Shown here: positions 33,660 to 43,040 of the stretch, one piece after another
Numbering within the stretch: position 1 is the stretch's first letter
Layout: the number at the start of each line of letters is the position of its first letter
Source: a gamma proteobacterium HTCC2207
Lineage (GTDB): Bacteria > Pseudomonadota > Gammaproteobacteria > Pseudomonadales > Porticoccaceae
Direction of reading: 5' to 3'
Length of the DNA: 64,000 nt
Assembly: GCA_000153445.1 (NCBI GenBank)
Contig: CH672397.1
Span: 1 to 64,000 of the forward strand
The notes under the pieces: model-generated
What the model was told of the DNA's origin: nothing
Databases searched by the model: none
What the model saw: the letters and a program-made list of their open reading frames with translations, nothing else
Program-made: the position numbers and the translations under genes

Positions 33660-34574
33660 CTAATAGCGGGCATTCTGCCCCTGGTGAATCACCCAGCTGC
33701 GAAAGGCCTGCACATGATTCTGAATTGGCTTGTTTGACGGGATCGCAATAAAAAATGCCTCCTCGGTTGTGACGCCACCCTCAAAGGGTTTTATCAGTTT
33801 TCCAGAGGCCAGCAAGGTCGAGGCTATGGACGTGCGACTGAGAGCGATACCGTGGCCTTGCACGGCCATTTCCATAGCTGTAATCAAGGAGTCAAAGTGA
33901 ATCCCCTGCGAAGCATCGATACTGTGATGGCCGAGTTTTTTCAGCCAATGCCCCCAGCCTTCTTCGTAACCAATTACATGGAGTAATGTGTGCTCTGCTA
34001 GCTCCTCGGCGTTGGACGGTGGCGGGGTGTCTTTGCTGATATGGTCGGGGCCTAAAAGCTGTGGGCTACAGACCGGAATCAACTGATCCCAGGTCAACCG
34101 ATCACTGATTAGATCCGGCCACATACCTTTGCCATAGCGAATTTCTATATCCGCTTCTTTGTTTACCGAATCCAACCAGATATTGCTGGTAAAGCGCAGA
34201 TCTATATCCGGATAGTTATGGCGAAAGTTGGCCAGCCTCGGTGCAAGCCAGGTATTGAAAAACACCAGGTTGCTTCGCACTGTCAATGTATGGCTACGCT
34301 CTTTGCCGAACACTTCGTCGGTGACTACAGAGAGCTTTTCAATGGATTCACGAACTCCAGGAATATAGGCGCGCGCTGCATCGGTGAGTTCTAAGCCCCG
34401 GGGTAAACGGATAAATAAGGCACAGCCAAGCTGGGATTCAAGGCCTTTAATCTGCTGACTAATAGTTGCCTGAGTCATATTCAATTCGGCGGCCGCCAGG
34501 GTGAAATTTAGATGCCGAGCAGCGGCTTCAAATGAGCGCAGCCAGTTTAGTGGGGGCAGTCTTTTTTTAATCAT
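33660..34574 (-). CDS. LysR-family regulator (GcvA-like), candidate DddR
   Basis: This 304-residue LysR protein has an N-terminal winged helix (LPPLNWLRSFEAAARHLNFT, AAAELNMTQATISQQIKGLE) of the GcvA-like subgroup and a C-terminal effector domain (DIEIRYGKGMWPD, QGIHFDSLITAMEMAVQGHG). It is the last gene of the run dddB-dddC-iclR-lysR, 15 bp after iclR. DMSP-cleavage clusters of other bacteria carry a LysR activator, DddR. The position makes this the candidate for that role, but sequence alone does not show it. Confidence 0.82.
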   Translation of the reverse strand: MIKKRLPPLNWLRSFEAAARHLNFTLAAAELNMTQATISQQIKGLESQLGCALFIRLPRGLELTDAARAYIPGVRESIEKLSVVTDEVFGKERSHTLTVRSNLVFFNTWLAPRLANFRHNYPDIDLRFTSNIWLDSVNKEADIEIRYGKGMWPDLISDRLTWDQLIPVCSPQLLGPDHISKDTPPPSNAEELAEHTLLHVIGYEEGWGHWLKKLGHHSIDASQGIHFDSLITAMEMAVQGHGIALSRTSIASTLLASGKLIKPFEGGVTTEEAFFIAIPSNKPIQNHVQAFRSWVIHQGQNARY

Positions 34575-34589
34575 TATTATCCCTCGCTA

Positions 34590-35372
34590 TTAGCCGTTGA
34601 CGCTGTCTGGACCGTCAATCAGTGTGCCCAATTCGGCGGCCGCTGTATGTAAAATATCACGGTAACTGAGCAATTGATCGAGACTTTTACGCAATAGTGG
34701 CGCGTGAATAAACAGGCAGGCACAGAGCCGTCCTTCAGCGTCCAAAATAGGCACAGCACAGCCCGCCATTCCGTCGACAAACTCTTCATTATCAGTGCCG
34801 ATTTTGCGCTGCCTAGTCGTCGCCAAATCCGCCTCTAACTGCTCCACATCGACAATCGTATTGCGCGCATATTGGCGCAGAGGCAGATGGCTAATAATCT
34901 TCTGCCGGCGCTGCTTAGGCAGCGAGCTGAGATAGAGCTTGCCGCTGGCAGTGCACCAGGCCGGTGTATGGCTACCTACCGGTAAGTTGAGCTGCAGAGG
35001 CCAGTCTGACTGTACCCGGTCGTAGTAAATCATCTCGCTGCCATTGGCTATGGCAATGCCACAGGTCTCCCCAGTCTGTTCGGTGAGCTGCTGCAGAATA
35101 GCCCGGCGCGCAGCGCTAAAACGCTGGCTGTGCAACACGCCCCAGGCGACACCGTGCAAACGCAGACCGGGAACAATCAGTCCGCGCATATTGGTCTGCA
35201 CAACCCGATCGTTTTCCAGCTGATTGAGCAGGCGGTGAATACTCGGTTTGGGGATATTCAAAAGCAGGGCGAGATCCGCTGGCGACAGGGGTCGCTCAGC
35301 TTTAGATACCGCCTCAATAATGTCCATCACCCGGCTAATGCTCGAGCCTTTCTCTCTGCCGCTGGTTTCCAT
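34590..35372 (-). CDS. IclR-family regulator
   Basis: The 260 residues comprise an N-terminal winged helix (ISRVMDIIEAVSKAERPLSP, LALLLNIPKPSIHRLLNQLE) and the IclR effector domain with TGETCGIAIANG, TPAWCTASGKLYLSSLP, the segment NEEFVDGMAGCAVPILD, and FIHAPLLRKS. IclR proteins sense small acids and often control aromatic or organic acid degradation. The gene lies 12 bp after dddC and 15 bp before the lysR gene, so it is probably in the same operon. It may sense DMSP or a product such as acrylate or 3-hydroxypropionate, which is inference. An IclR gene inside a ddd operon is unusual compared with the LysR-only arrangement known in Marinomonas. Confidence 0.85.
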   Translation of the reverse strand: METSGREKGSSISRVMDIIEAVSKAERPLSPADLALLLNIPKPSIHRLLNQLENDRVVQTNMRGLIVPGLRLHGVAWGVLHSQRFSAARRAILQQLTEQTGETCGIAIANGSEMIYYDRVQSDWPLQLNLPVGSHTPAWCTASGKLYLSSLPKQRRQKIISHLPLRQYARNTIVDVEQLEADLATTRQRKIGTDNEEFVDGMAGCAVPILDAEGRLCACLFIHAPLLRKSLDQLLSYRDILHTAAAELGTLIDGPDSVNG

Positions 35373-35384
35373 CTTTATCTGTCC

Positions 35385-36881
35385 TTAGCTCATTGTCGGC
35401 ATAGAGAACAGTACACCCTCACGCACACCGGCCGAAGGCCAGCGCTGAGTGATGGTTTTACGTTTGGTATAAAAGCGCACTGCATCTGGGCCATAGGCGT
35501 GCAGATCACCAAACAGTGAACGCTTCCAGCCACCAAAGCTATGGTAGGCCACAGGCACTGGCAGCGGAATATTAATGCCCACCATACCCACTTGTATATT
35601 ATCGGAGAAGTAGCGCGCCGCTTCACCGTCGCGGGTGAATATGCAGGTGCCGTTACCGTATTCATGAGCGTCAATTAGATCCATCGCCGCCTGCATACTG
35701 TCGACACGAATAACCTGTAATACAGGGCCAAAAATTTCTGCTTTATAGCTTTCCATCTCGGCAGTTACGCCATCGATTAGGGTACCACCGACAAAGAAAC
35801 CTTTTTCATGGCCAGCAATTTCAGGCTTGCGACCATCGACCACAATGGTCGCGCCTTGCTGCTCGGCACTGTCGATATAGCCGACCACTTTTTGCTGATG
35901 CTGTTGGGTAATCACCGGGCCAAAATCATTGTTGCTGTCGTTAAAAGGACCCACTTTTAAGGCTTTCATAGCCGCAGTCATTTTACTGACCAGCGCATCA
36001 CCGGCGGCATCGCCAACCGCCACGGCAACAGAGAGCGCCATGCAGCGTTCGCCAGAACTGCCAAAGGCCGCGCCCAGCAATTGATTCACTGCATTGTCCA
36101 TATCCGCATCGGGCATCACTATGGCATGGTTTTTCGCACCGCCGAGAGCCTGGCAGCGCTTGCCATTGGCACTGGCCGTGGCATAAATATATTCGGCAAT
36201 AGGTGTTGAACCCACAAAGCTAACCGCCTTGATATGCTCATCATGCAACAGCGTATCAACCGCTTCTTTGTCGCCATTGACCACATTCATCACACCGTCC
36301 GGCAGGCCCGCTTCTTTTAGCAGAGACGCTATATAAAGTGTTGAACTGGGATCCCGCTCGGAGGGCTTAAGAATAAAACAGTTGCCGCAGACGATCGCCA
36401 TGGGATACATCCACAGTGGCACCATGGCGGGGAAGTTAAATGGCGTAATACCCGCCACTACCCCCAGAGGTTGAAACTCACTCCAGGAATCCACATCAGC
36501 TGCGACATTTTTACTGTGCTCGCCTTTTAATAGTTCCGGCGCACCACAGGCGTACTCGACATTTTCTATGCCGCGCTGGAGTTCACCAGCGGCATCGTGA
36601 GAAATCTTGCCGTGCTCTTCGCCAATCATCTGGCAAATTTTATCGGCGTTCTGTTCCAGCAGATCTTTAAACTTAAACATCACTCGAGCACGCTTTATAG
36701 CAGGAGTATTACGCCATGCGGGGAAAGCCGCCTGAGCCGCCGCAATGGCCTCTTCAACTGTGGCTTTGGATGCTAGAACTACCTGTTTGCTCACCGCGCC
36801 TGTGGATGGGTTATAGACATCCTGAGTGCGTTCACCATCAGTAGTAAGTTGACCGTTGATAAAATGTCCGACAGTGGTCAT
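35385..36881 (-). CDS. dddC: Methylmalonate/malonate-semialdehyde dehydrogenase (CoA-acylating), DddC
   Basis: This 498-residue CoA-acylating ALDH is of the MmsA type. Catalytic C280 lies in FGSSGERCMAL. The cofactor site TPFNFPAMVPLWM and the MmsA-specific tail GDLHAYGPDAVRFYTKRK with TQRW are present. MmsA enzymes turn malonate semialdehyde into acetyl-CoA (or the methyl form into propionyl-CoA). Next to dddB and opposite dddD it fits DddC, the last step of DMSP-derived 3-hydroxypropionate oxidation. It lies 65 bp after dddB. A role in valine degradation (mmsA) is the alternative, but no valine-pathway genes are adjacent. Confidence 0.85.
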   Translation of the reverse strand: MTTVGHFINGQLTTDGERTQDVYNPSTGAVSKQVVLASKATVEEAIAAAQAAFPAWRNTPAIKRARVMFKFKDLLEQNADKICQMIGEEHGKISHDAAGELQRGIENVEYACGAPELLKGEHSKNVAADVDSWSEFQPLGVVAGITPFNFPAMVPLWMYPMAIVCGNCFILKPSERDPSSTLYIASLLKEAGLPDGVMNVVNGDKEAVDTLLHDEHIKAVSFVGSTPIAEYIYATASANGKRCQALGGAKNHAIVMPDADMDNAVNQLLGAAFGSSGERCMALSVAVAVGDAAGDALVSKMTAAMKALKVGPFNDSNNDFGPVITQQHQQKVVGYIDSAEQQGATIVVDGRKPEIAGHEKGFFVGGTLIDGVTAEMESYKAEIFGPVLQVIRVDSMQAAMDLIDAHEYGNGTCIFTRDGEAARYFSDNIQVGMVGINIPLPVPVAYHSFGGWKRSLFGDLHAYGPDAVRFYTKRKTITQRWPSAGVREGVLFSMPTMS

Positions 36882-36946
36882 GGTTTGTATCCTTTAAATA
36901 AAGTGTAGAAAATTAATTTGGTAAAAATGAAATTCGTTGAAACGAA

Positions 36947-38104
36947 CTACCAAAGTTTTTTATAGATCTGAATAATTTCCTCTGCGCTGGGCATCCGAGG
37001 ATTATTGCCGGGAGAACCCGAGCCAATCGCCTGTTCCGCCATGATCTCGAGATTGCCAAAAAAGTGTTCTCGGGAAATACCAAATTGCTCCGGCGTAGGC
37101 ACCTGCAACTCCTCGTTGATGGCATAGAGTTCAGTCATCAGTTTGGCATTGGCCTGCGCATCGCTGTCGCTTACGGCAGCGACACCCATGGCCCGGGCAC
37201 AGTCCGCGTAACGCTCTGAAGCTGCTGGAATAGAGTATTCAGTAACCGCTGGCAGCAACATGGCATTGGAGAGACCGTGGGGTACATGATAGAACGCCCC
37301 AATGGGACGGCTCATACCGTGGACCAGAGCCACCGAGGCATTGGAGAAGGCCACGCCCGCCAAAGTTGAACCCAGCATCATCGCTTCCCGAGCGTCTCGG
37401 TCGCTGCCATCATGGAAGGCGCGGCGGAGATTGGGCGCTAGCAGCTTCATCGCGGCAATCGCCTGAGTATCGCTGTAGAGGCTCGCCTTCTTGCTGACAT
37501 AGGCTTCCATGGCATGGGTAAGGGCATCTATACCTGTATCTGCCGTAGTGCGTGCAGGCAAACTCAGGGTTAACTCGTAGTCCACCAGAGCGGCGGTAGG
37601 CATAAACCCAATACCCACACAGAGCATTTTTTCGTCATTGGTTTCATCGGTAATAATGGTCACGCGGGTGGCTTCAGAGCCTGTGCCTGCGGTGGTGGGT
37701 ATAGCAATAATCGGCAGGCCCGGCTCACTCACTATGCGGGGGAATTTATAGTCGCGCATCACGCCGCCATATTTTCCAAGAATACTGATCGCCTTGGCAC
37801 TGTCGATAGGGCTGCCACCGCCAATGGCAATAATCGAATCGTAGTTGCCGTCACGGACCATCTCGACCCCAGCCTGAATTGAACTGACAGTGGGCTCGGG
37901 CACGGTGTCATCAAAAATATCGGAGTGAATACCCAGAGCGCTGAGGCTCTCTTGGATACGTGCCACATAACCCAGCTGCACCATCATTTTGTCGGTGACG
38001 ATTAAAGGACGCTGACATTCCAGGGCCTGGACTATGGCGCCTGCCTCTTGGCTGGCGCCGGCACCTATTTGCAGGATACGTGGCAGGATAATTTGCACGG
38101 ACAT
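36947..38104 (-). CDS. dddB: Iron-containing alcohol dehydrogenase, DddB
   Basis: The 385 residues match group III iron alcohol dehydrogenases. The NAD site is IGGGSPIDSAKAISIL, followed by PTTAGTGSEATRVTII. Metal ligands fit the Asp and His of DTGIDALTHAMEAYVS, plus the His residues in LVHGMSRPIGAFYHVPHGLSN. In DMSP-cleaving bacteria DddB oxidises 3-hydroxypropionate (or its CoA ester product) to malonate semialdehyde. Its position first in the minus-strand run, divergent from dddD, supports this. It is about 35-40% similar by eye to the second iron alcohol dehydrogenase at 54885-56042, which sits in a different context. Confidence 0.83.
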   Translation of the reverse strand: MSVQIILPRILQIGAGASQEAGAIVQALECQRPLIVTDKMMVQLGYVARIQESLSALGIHSDIFDDTVPEPTVSSIQAGVEMVRDGNYDSIIAIGGGSPIDSAKAISILGKYGGVMRDYKFPRIVSEPGLPIIAIPTTAGTGSEATRVTIITDETNDEKMLCVGIGFMPTAALVDYELTLSLPARTTADTGIDALTHAMEAYVSKKASLYSDTQAIAAMKLLAPNLRRAFHDGSDRDAREAMMLGSTLAGVAFSNASVALVHGMSRPIGAFYHVPHGLSNAMLLPAVTEYSIPAASERYADCARAMGVAAVSDSDAQANAKLMTELYAINEELQVPTPEQFGISREHFFGNLEIMAEQAIGSGSPGNNPRMPSAEEIIQIYKKLW

Positions 38105-38496
38105 TTTCTTACTCCCCCTTAATTCTTATATTTATGGTGGCGATATTACACCTATTTTTAGCCTTTAAATAGTATAACGATACGAATTGTATTGTTTTTA
38201 GTGGTAAATGATTGCAGGCATTAAAAAACTAGGCCCAAGACCCTAAAAATCATTGGGACTCAGGGGCTAAAGCAGGCCTAAATTTAACGTTGTAGGCTCT
38301 CTTGATCCCATTGGTTAATGGGGCTCTAGATCAGTGTTTTCGGGGCTTTTCGGATTCAGTTTTGGCCGCTCTGAAGGCATAAGAAAAACCATGCCTGAGG
38401 CCAATTTTTAATTGATGGTGCGGTGAATAATTCGCTCCTATTATGCCGCACATAAGTGACCGGATTAGCGCTGTTTAGGCTAGTTTTCTCCCAATT

Positions 38497-38611
38497 TGTC
38501 ATCCCGACAGAGCGCAGCGACGAGGGATCTCTGGGTTGGGTGTGAGCAAAGCCGAAGGATGTCCTAGCGACTGGTTGAGATCCCTCGTCGCTGCGCTCTG
38601 TCGGGATGACA
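38497..38611. repeat. Perfect 34-bp inverted repeat between dddB and dddD (family member 3)
   Basis: The left arm (38497-38530, TGTCATCCCGACAGAGCGCA...) and right arm (38578-38611) are perfectly complementary over 34 bp. The 47-bp centre contains CGAAGGATGTCCTAGCGACTG, shared almost exactly with the centre of the element at 15675-15745. It lies in the 744-bp divergent intergenic region. Transcription from either side would form a very stable hairpin. Confidence 0.95.
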
Positions 38612-38757
38612 GAATTTAATGGGTCGGGATGACAGAATTTAATGGGTCGGGATGACAGAATTTAATGGGTCGGGATGACAGAATTTAATGGGTCGGGATG
38701 ACAGAATTTAATGGGTCGGGATGACAGAATTTAGCGGGTCGGGATGACAGGTTAGGG
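38601..38757. repeat. 23-bp tandem array upstream of dddD (7 units)
   Basis: Units of TCGGGATGACAGAATTTAAT plus GGG start at 38601, 38624, 38647, 38670, 38693, 38716 and 38739. The first five are identical, the sixth differs (TTAGCGGG) and the seventh is partial. The first unit begins inside the right arm of the inverted repeat, so the array looks like an expansion of the arm end. It ends about 90 bp before the dddD start and is a likely site of copy-number variation between strains. Confidence 0.95.
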
Positions 38758-38848
38758 TGGCGTGGGACGACAGAGTAGGGCGATTAGAGACAACAGAATG
38801 ACAGTAGTTCAACAAAACAATAAAAACGATTTTTATAGGTAGCAAGCA

Positions 38849-41479
38849 ATGCAAAAACAGCCTCAACTTCCACTCGTTGGAGTTCGCGTTATCGACTTCG
38901 GTCAGCAAATAGCTGGACCCGCTGTCGCCATGGTATTGGCCGACCTAGGCGCTACAGTCATCCATATAGACCCGCCCCAGGGTCCCCAGTGGAACCATGC
39001 TGCCAACGCCATTTTAAATCGTAACAAAAGCTGCATGCGCCTAGATCTAAAAACCGATCAGGGTCTTGTTGACGCACTGAGTCTGATAGACCACGCCGAT
39101 ATTGTGATCGAATCCTTCCGCCCCGGTGTGATGGAAAAGCTTGGCGTCGACTTTCAGCAACTGCGTGAACAGCGTCCAGAATTGATTACCCTCTCAATGC
39201 CGGGGTTCGCCAGCAATGACCAACTGCGCCGAGATTGGAAAGCCACCGAAGCCGTAGTGGCCGCTACGGCCGGCGCCTTCACCGATATGGGCTTTAACCG
39301 CGTACTAATGGGTCTCAACCCCTGCTTCTCACCCTTGCCACTGGGTTCTTCCTACGCGACCTGCCTGGGCGCCAGTGCACTGGCACTGGCTCTATTTGGT
39401 CGGGAAAAAACCGGCAGCGGCGACAGCATTGAAGTACCTGTTGTGGCAGCAATGATGGAAGGTCTTTCCTACAACTCCTATGTTGTAGAAGGACTTCCCG
39501 AGCGCTATAAAACCATGCGTGAGCTGGAAATCGAACGGCGTAATGCAGCCAATATTGCCTTCGATCTCAGCTATGACGATCTTCAGGAATACTTAGATCC
39601 GTTTTACCGCAGCTATGATTGTGCCGATGGCCGAAAATTTTACTGTGTTTGTCCGTCTCATCGCACCCATGCTCGCCGCTGCCTCGACGTGCTGGGTCTC
39701 TATGAGGAGCTGGTTGCCGAGGGGCTGCCGGAAACCTCTGACCTCCATGCCCCGGTTAGCCAGTGGGACGGCGAGACCTCTATTGGTGTCTATCCACTGC
39801 CGAAAAAATGGGCGGATATAATCGCCGAAAAAATGAAACTGGTCTTTCTGACCAAGACTTCTGATGAGTGGGGCGTTTTGTTTGGTGAGGGAAAAATTCC
39901 CGGTGCACCTCATCGCACGACCAATGAGTGGGTCAATAGTGATCACTGCCGCGATGCAGGTCTAATTGTTGAGGTCAATGATCCCGAATATGGTTTGATG
40001 AAACAGCCTGGCCCAGTAGCCTGGTTGGAGGATTCAGCGCACCTAATGCTGACGCCAGCAGCGCGCAAAATGGTTAGTTTTGAACAGGCCTTGGAGCTAT
40101 TAAAAGTGGTTGCAGCGGCTGAGACCATTACCCGACCTCAGGCTATTAAGGGCGACGCTCAAACCAACCTTATGGACAAGACCGGTTGGCTGGATGGCGT
40201 GCGTATTTTGGATCTGACCAATGTAATTGCCGGGCCGCACTCCTCCGCTTTTTTGGCGCGCTTTGGTGCAGAGATTATAAAGCTACAGTCGGTAGTGCCC
40301 ACTTATGACCCTCTTATTGGCACCTTGTTTGGCTTTCAGTCGGATATGGGCAAGCGCAGTGGCCTACTCGATATTAATCAGCCTCAGGGACGAGAAGCCT
40401 TTGAGCGTTTGGTACGCAGTGTCGATATGGTGGTTATTAATGCCCCTGAACGACAGATGATTGGCCTAGGTCTTGATCATGATAGCCTGCAAAAAATTAA
40501 TCCCGGTGTACTGTTCTGTCGCCTCGACTGTTTTGGCGGCCCAGCTGCGGGTCCAAAGACCAACTACATTGGTTACGACGATATTATTCAGGCCAACAGC
40601 GGCATTATGTCCCGTTTTGGAGGCCTAGAGACCCCAGAGGAGCATGCTCATTTGGGTACTCTGGATGTCAACTGTGGATTCGCCGGTGGTGTGGGTATGG
40701 CTATGGCGCTCTACCATAACCTCAAAACCGGTGTGGCCTGTCGGGCGCGCACGTCACTGTCCGCAGTGACCAATCTGGCGCAGCTGCCGTTCTGTTTTGA
40801 CTACGCTGGACTGGAGCCCTTTAACGAGCCTTCGGGTCGGGCCGCTATGGGTAACAATGCACTGTCGCATTTTTACAAAACCTGGGATGACTGGATATTT
40901 ATCGATTCCAGCGAAGCGGATCTCGAGCGTCTGGAAACCACGGTACCCGGTCTCCAGGGCATTACCCTAACTGGCGATATTCAAACCTTTTTAACCGTGG
41001 CCTTCCAGCAGGCCTCCTCTGAAGAGTGGGTTAAACGCTTTATCGCAGCCGATATTGCCGCGGCCCAGCCCCAGTCTATTGAGACTTTGCGCGCGCAGTA
41101 CAGTCGCGAGACGGATGGTTTTGTCGGCACCGATCTGGGCAGTTTTGCTTTTTCAATTGATGCCAACCACCCTAGCGGACACTGCCTGACCCAGATCGAT
41201 CACTATGCTATTCGACCCACCAACAGCATGATTCGATCAGTTTCCCCTGCCGAGCGTCACGGTCAGTCAACCCGCGAAATTCTCGCGTCGGTGAACTACT
41301 CCGAGGCCGAGGTGGAGCTGATGATTGAACATAAAATTGCCTCACTGGGTTGGACTGATGAACATCTGCCTTCAGACCATGGCGAGCAATCTTTTGCCAT
41401 TGCCACGGCGAATGTTTCAATAGGGCAGGCAGCGGATCTATTAACCGATATGGACGACGATCCTGGATTAATTGTCTAA
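38849..41479 (+). CDS. dddD: DMSP CoA-transferase/lyase DddD
   Basis: The 876-residue protein is a fusion of two type III CoA-transferase (CaiB/BaiF) domains (about residues 8-400 and 445-830), the architecture of DddD. DddD uses acetyl-CoA to convert dimethylsulfoniopropionate to DMS and a 3-hydroxypropionyl-CoA product. The candidate catalytic Asp in the second domain is D606 in HLGTLDVNCGF, close to the D602 described for the Marinomonas enzyme. The N-terminal domain opens VRVIDFGQQIAGPAVAMVLA, with GATVIHIDPPQGPQW. The gene is divergent from dddB-dddC across a repeat-rich intergenic region and has GGTAGC before ATG 38849. Other fused CoA-transferases exist, but the neighbouring dddB and dddC make this call strong. 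Confidence 0.9.
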   Translation: MQKQPQLPLVGVRVIDFGQQIAGPAVAMVLADLGATVIHIDPPQGPQWNHAANAILNRNKSCMRLDLKTDQGLVDALSLIDHADIVIESFRPGVMEKLGVDFQQLREQRPELITLSMPGFASNDQLRRDWKATEAVVAATAGAFTDMGFNRVLMGLNPCFSPLPLGSSYATCLGASALALALFGREKTGSGDSIEVPVVAAMMEGLSYNSYVVEGLPERYKTMRELEIERRNAANIAFDLSYDDLQEYLDPFYRSYDCADGRKFYCVCPSHRTHARRCLDVLGLYEELVAEGLPETSDLHAPVSQWDGETSIGVYPLPKKWADIIAEKMKLVFLTKTSDEWGVLFGEGKIPGAPHRTTNEWVNSDHCRDAGLIVEVNDPEYGLMKQPGPVAWLEDSAHLMLTPAARKMVSFEQALELLKVVAAAETITRPQAIKGDAQTNLMDKTGWLDGVRILDLTNVIAGPHSSAFLARFGAEIIKLQSVVPTYDPLIGTLFGFQSDMGKRSGLLDINQPQGREAFERLVRSVDMVVINAPERQMIGLGLDHDSLQKINPGVLFCRLDCFGGPAAGPKTNYIGYDDIIQANSGIMSRFGGLETPEEHAHLGTLDVNCGFAGGVGMAMALYHNLKTGVACRARTSLSAVTNLAQLPFCFDYAGLEPFNEPSGRAAMGNNALSHFYKTWDDWIFIDSSEADLERLETTVPGLQGITLTGDIQTFLTVAFQQASSEEWVKRFIAADIAAAQPQSIETLRAQYSRETDGFVGTDLGSFAFSIDANHPSGHCLTQIDHYAIRPTNSMIRSVSPAERHGQSTREILASVNYSEAEVELMIEHKIASLGWTDEHLPSDHGEQSFAIATANVSIGQAADLLTDMDDDPGLIV

Positions 41480-41590
41480 GCAGGGAATATGTTTTAGAGG
41501 CTTTATACGAAGAGTATTTTTAGTTTATCGATAGCCTTTTAATGCAGGGAGATTAGTTATAGGCTGAGACATTAATTGATGGTTTAGATT

Positions 41591-43018
41591 ATGTGTCGAC
41601 AGCTTTATTTCGCATTGCTTTGTATGGCTGCGCTCAGCGCCAACGCCTCAGTGCCTTTGTCTGTAACCTTGCCAAATTCTTTGCCAATAAGTTTGGCCGC
41701 CCAGGTGGCAGGCTACAAAGCGGTTCTTACCTGTGGCTCCACCTTTAATGGGGGCAAGTCTGTCGCCATGATTGCTGCGGATGAACTCACCGGTATTCGT
41801 GTGGACTTTCGCGATACTTTTGCGCAGCTTCCCGATGCGCAAATTAATCACCAAGAAAAATACGTAGCCGCTCAGTTTGACGACGATCTGCCCCCGCGCT
41901 ATGCAGTTTGGCGTGCTGGATTTGGCTGCGCGCAGCTGCCTGTAGGTGCAAAGCTAAATCGGCGCACGCTGCTGCCCACTGCGGCAATCAAAAATGTTGC
42001 TCAGCAAATCAATGAGCCCTGGCCCTTTGGCGACAGAGTCGAGCGCATCCATAAGCCTAATCTGGCCTTGGCGAAAGTCGTGGATAAGGCCCTAAACAGC
42101 GACACCTACGGCGACTTGAATACCACTAGCGCGGTATTGGTCAGCACTCCAGATCAATTACTTCTCGAACAGTATAAATCGGGTTACACGCCCTATACAT
42201 CTCAGCGCACCTGGTCGGTTGGCAAAGCGATTACCGCTACGGTAATCGGTGTGGCTGTTGAAAAAGGTCTGGTGGATATCAAGGCGCCTGCCACTATTCC
42301 CGAATGGTCGGCACCGGGCGACGAACGTCAGACAATAACCTTGGAAAATCTGCTACAGATGACCAGTGGCCTATATAGCACGGTAAACGGCGCTAATACC
42401 CCAGAGATTTATTTTGGCGGCGGTCTGGTAACGGACTATGCAACAGCAACCGCACTTGAGGCGGCTCCGGGCACTCAGTTTAAATATGCCAATAATGACA
42501 CCATGCTGGCGGTGCGTAGTCTCCGGGCAACATTGAATGACGATGAAAAAATGTTGCGCTTTCCGAGTAAAAATCTGTTTTATAAAATCGGCATGAACAA
42601 CACAGTCGCCGAGACCGACTGGCAGGGAAATTTTGTTCTGTCGAGTCAGATCTGGACGACCTCAAGAGATCTTGGTCGCTTAGGTATTCTCTATCTCAAC
42701 GATGGCCTATGGCGCGGTGAGCGCATTTTGCCCGAAGGCTGGCGCGACTATGTTAGTCGCCCATCTGGCGCGCAGCCGCCTGCGGAAATCGAGGGTGCCA
42801 AGATTCCGGGTTATGGCGCGCAGTTTTGGCTCTATCCCAGTCGCTTTGAGGGCATGCCGGATGATTCCTTTAACGCCGAGGGTCAGCGCGGTCAAAGCAT
42901 GATGATTATCCCATCGCGAAATCTGGTGATTGTGCGCAGAGGCTATGATCACAAAGATGGCCTGCGCTTTGATATAGCTCGATTCTCCGCGGATATTCTC
43001 GCGGCACTGGCGGATTAA
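41591..43018 (+). CDS. Secreted serine hydrolase, beta-lactamase/class C-like
   Basis: This 475-residue protein has a signal peptide (MCRQLYFALLCMAALSANA, then SVPLSV) and a serine beta-lactamase/penicillin-binding-like domain. The nucleophile motif SxxK is S209-V-G-K212 in TWSVGKAITAT, YxN is Y299-A-N301 in FKYANND, and GYGAQFWLYP and GQRGQSMMIIPSRNLV fit the C-terminal region. Family members include esterases, D-aminopeptidases and 6-aminohexanoate-dimer hydrolases as well as beta-lactamases. The substrate cannot be stated. It follows dddD by 111 bp, but a role in DMSP metabolism is not evident. It is convergent with a LysR gene. Confidence 0.82.
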   Translation: MCRQLYFALLCMAALSANASVPLSVTLPNSLPISLAAQVAGYKAVLTCGSTFNGGKSVAMIAADELTGIRVDFRDTFAQLPDAQINHQEKYVAAQFDDDLPPRYAVWRAGFGCAQLPVGAKLNRRTLLPTAAIKNVAQQINEPWPFGDRVERIHKPNLALAKVVDKALNSDTYGDLNTTSAVLVSTPDQLLLEQYKSGYTPYTSQRTWSVGKAITATVIGVAVEKGLVDIKAPATIPEWSAPGDERQTITLENLLQMTSGLYSTVNGANTPEIYFGGGLVTDYATATALEAAPGTQFKYANNDTMLAVRSLRATLNDDEKMLRFPSKNLFYKIGMNNTVAETDWQGNFVLSSQIWTTSRDLGRLGILYLNDGLWRGERILPEGWRDYVSRPSGAQPPAEIEGAKIPGYGAQFWLYPSRFEGMPDDSFNAEGQRGQSMMIIPSRNLVIVRRGYDHKDGLRFDIARFSADILAALAD

Positions 43019-43040
43019 TCTGTTTCGCCGAGGCAGGAGC

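Noticed and set aside
38497-38757. CRISPR array
   Set aside because: The units are contiguous 23-bp tandem repeats without spacers, and no cas genes are present.
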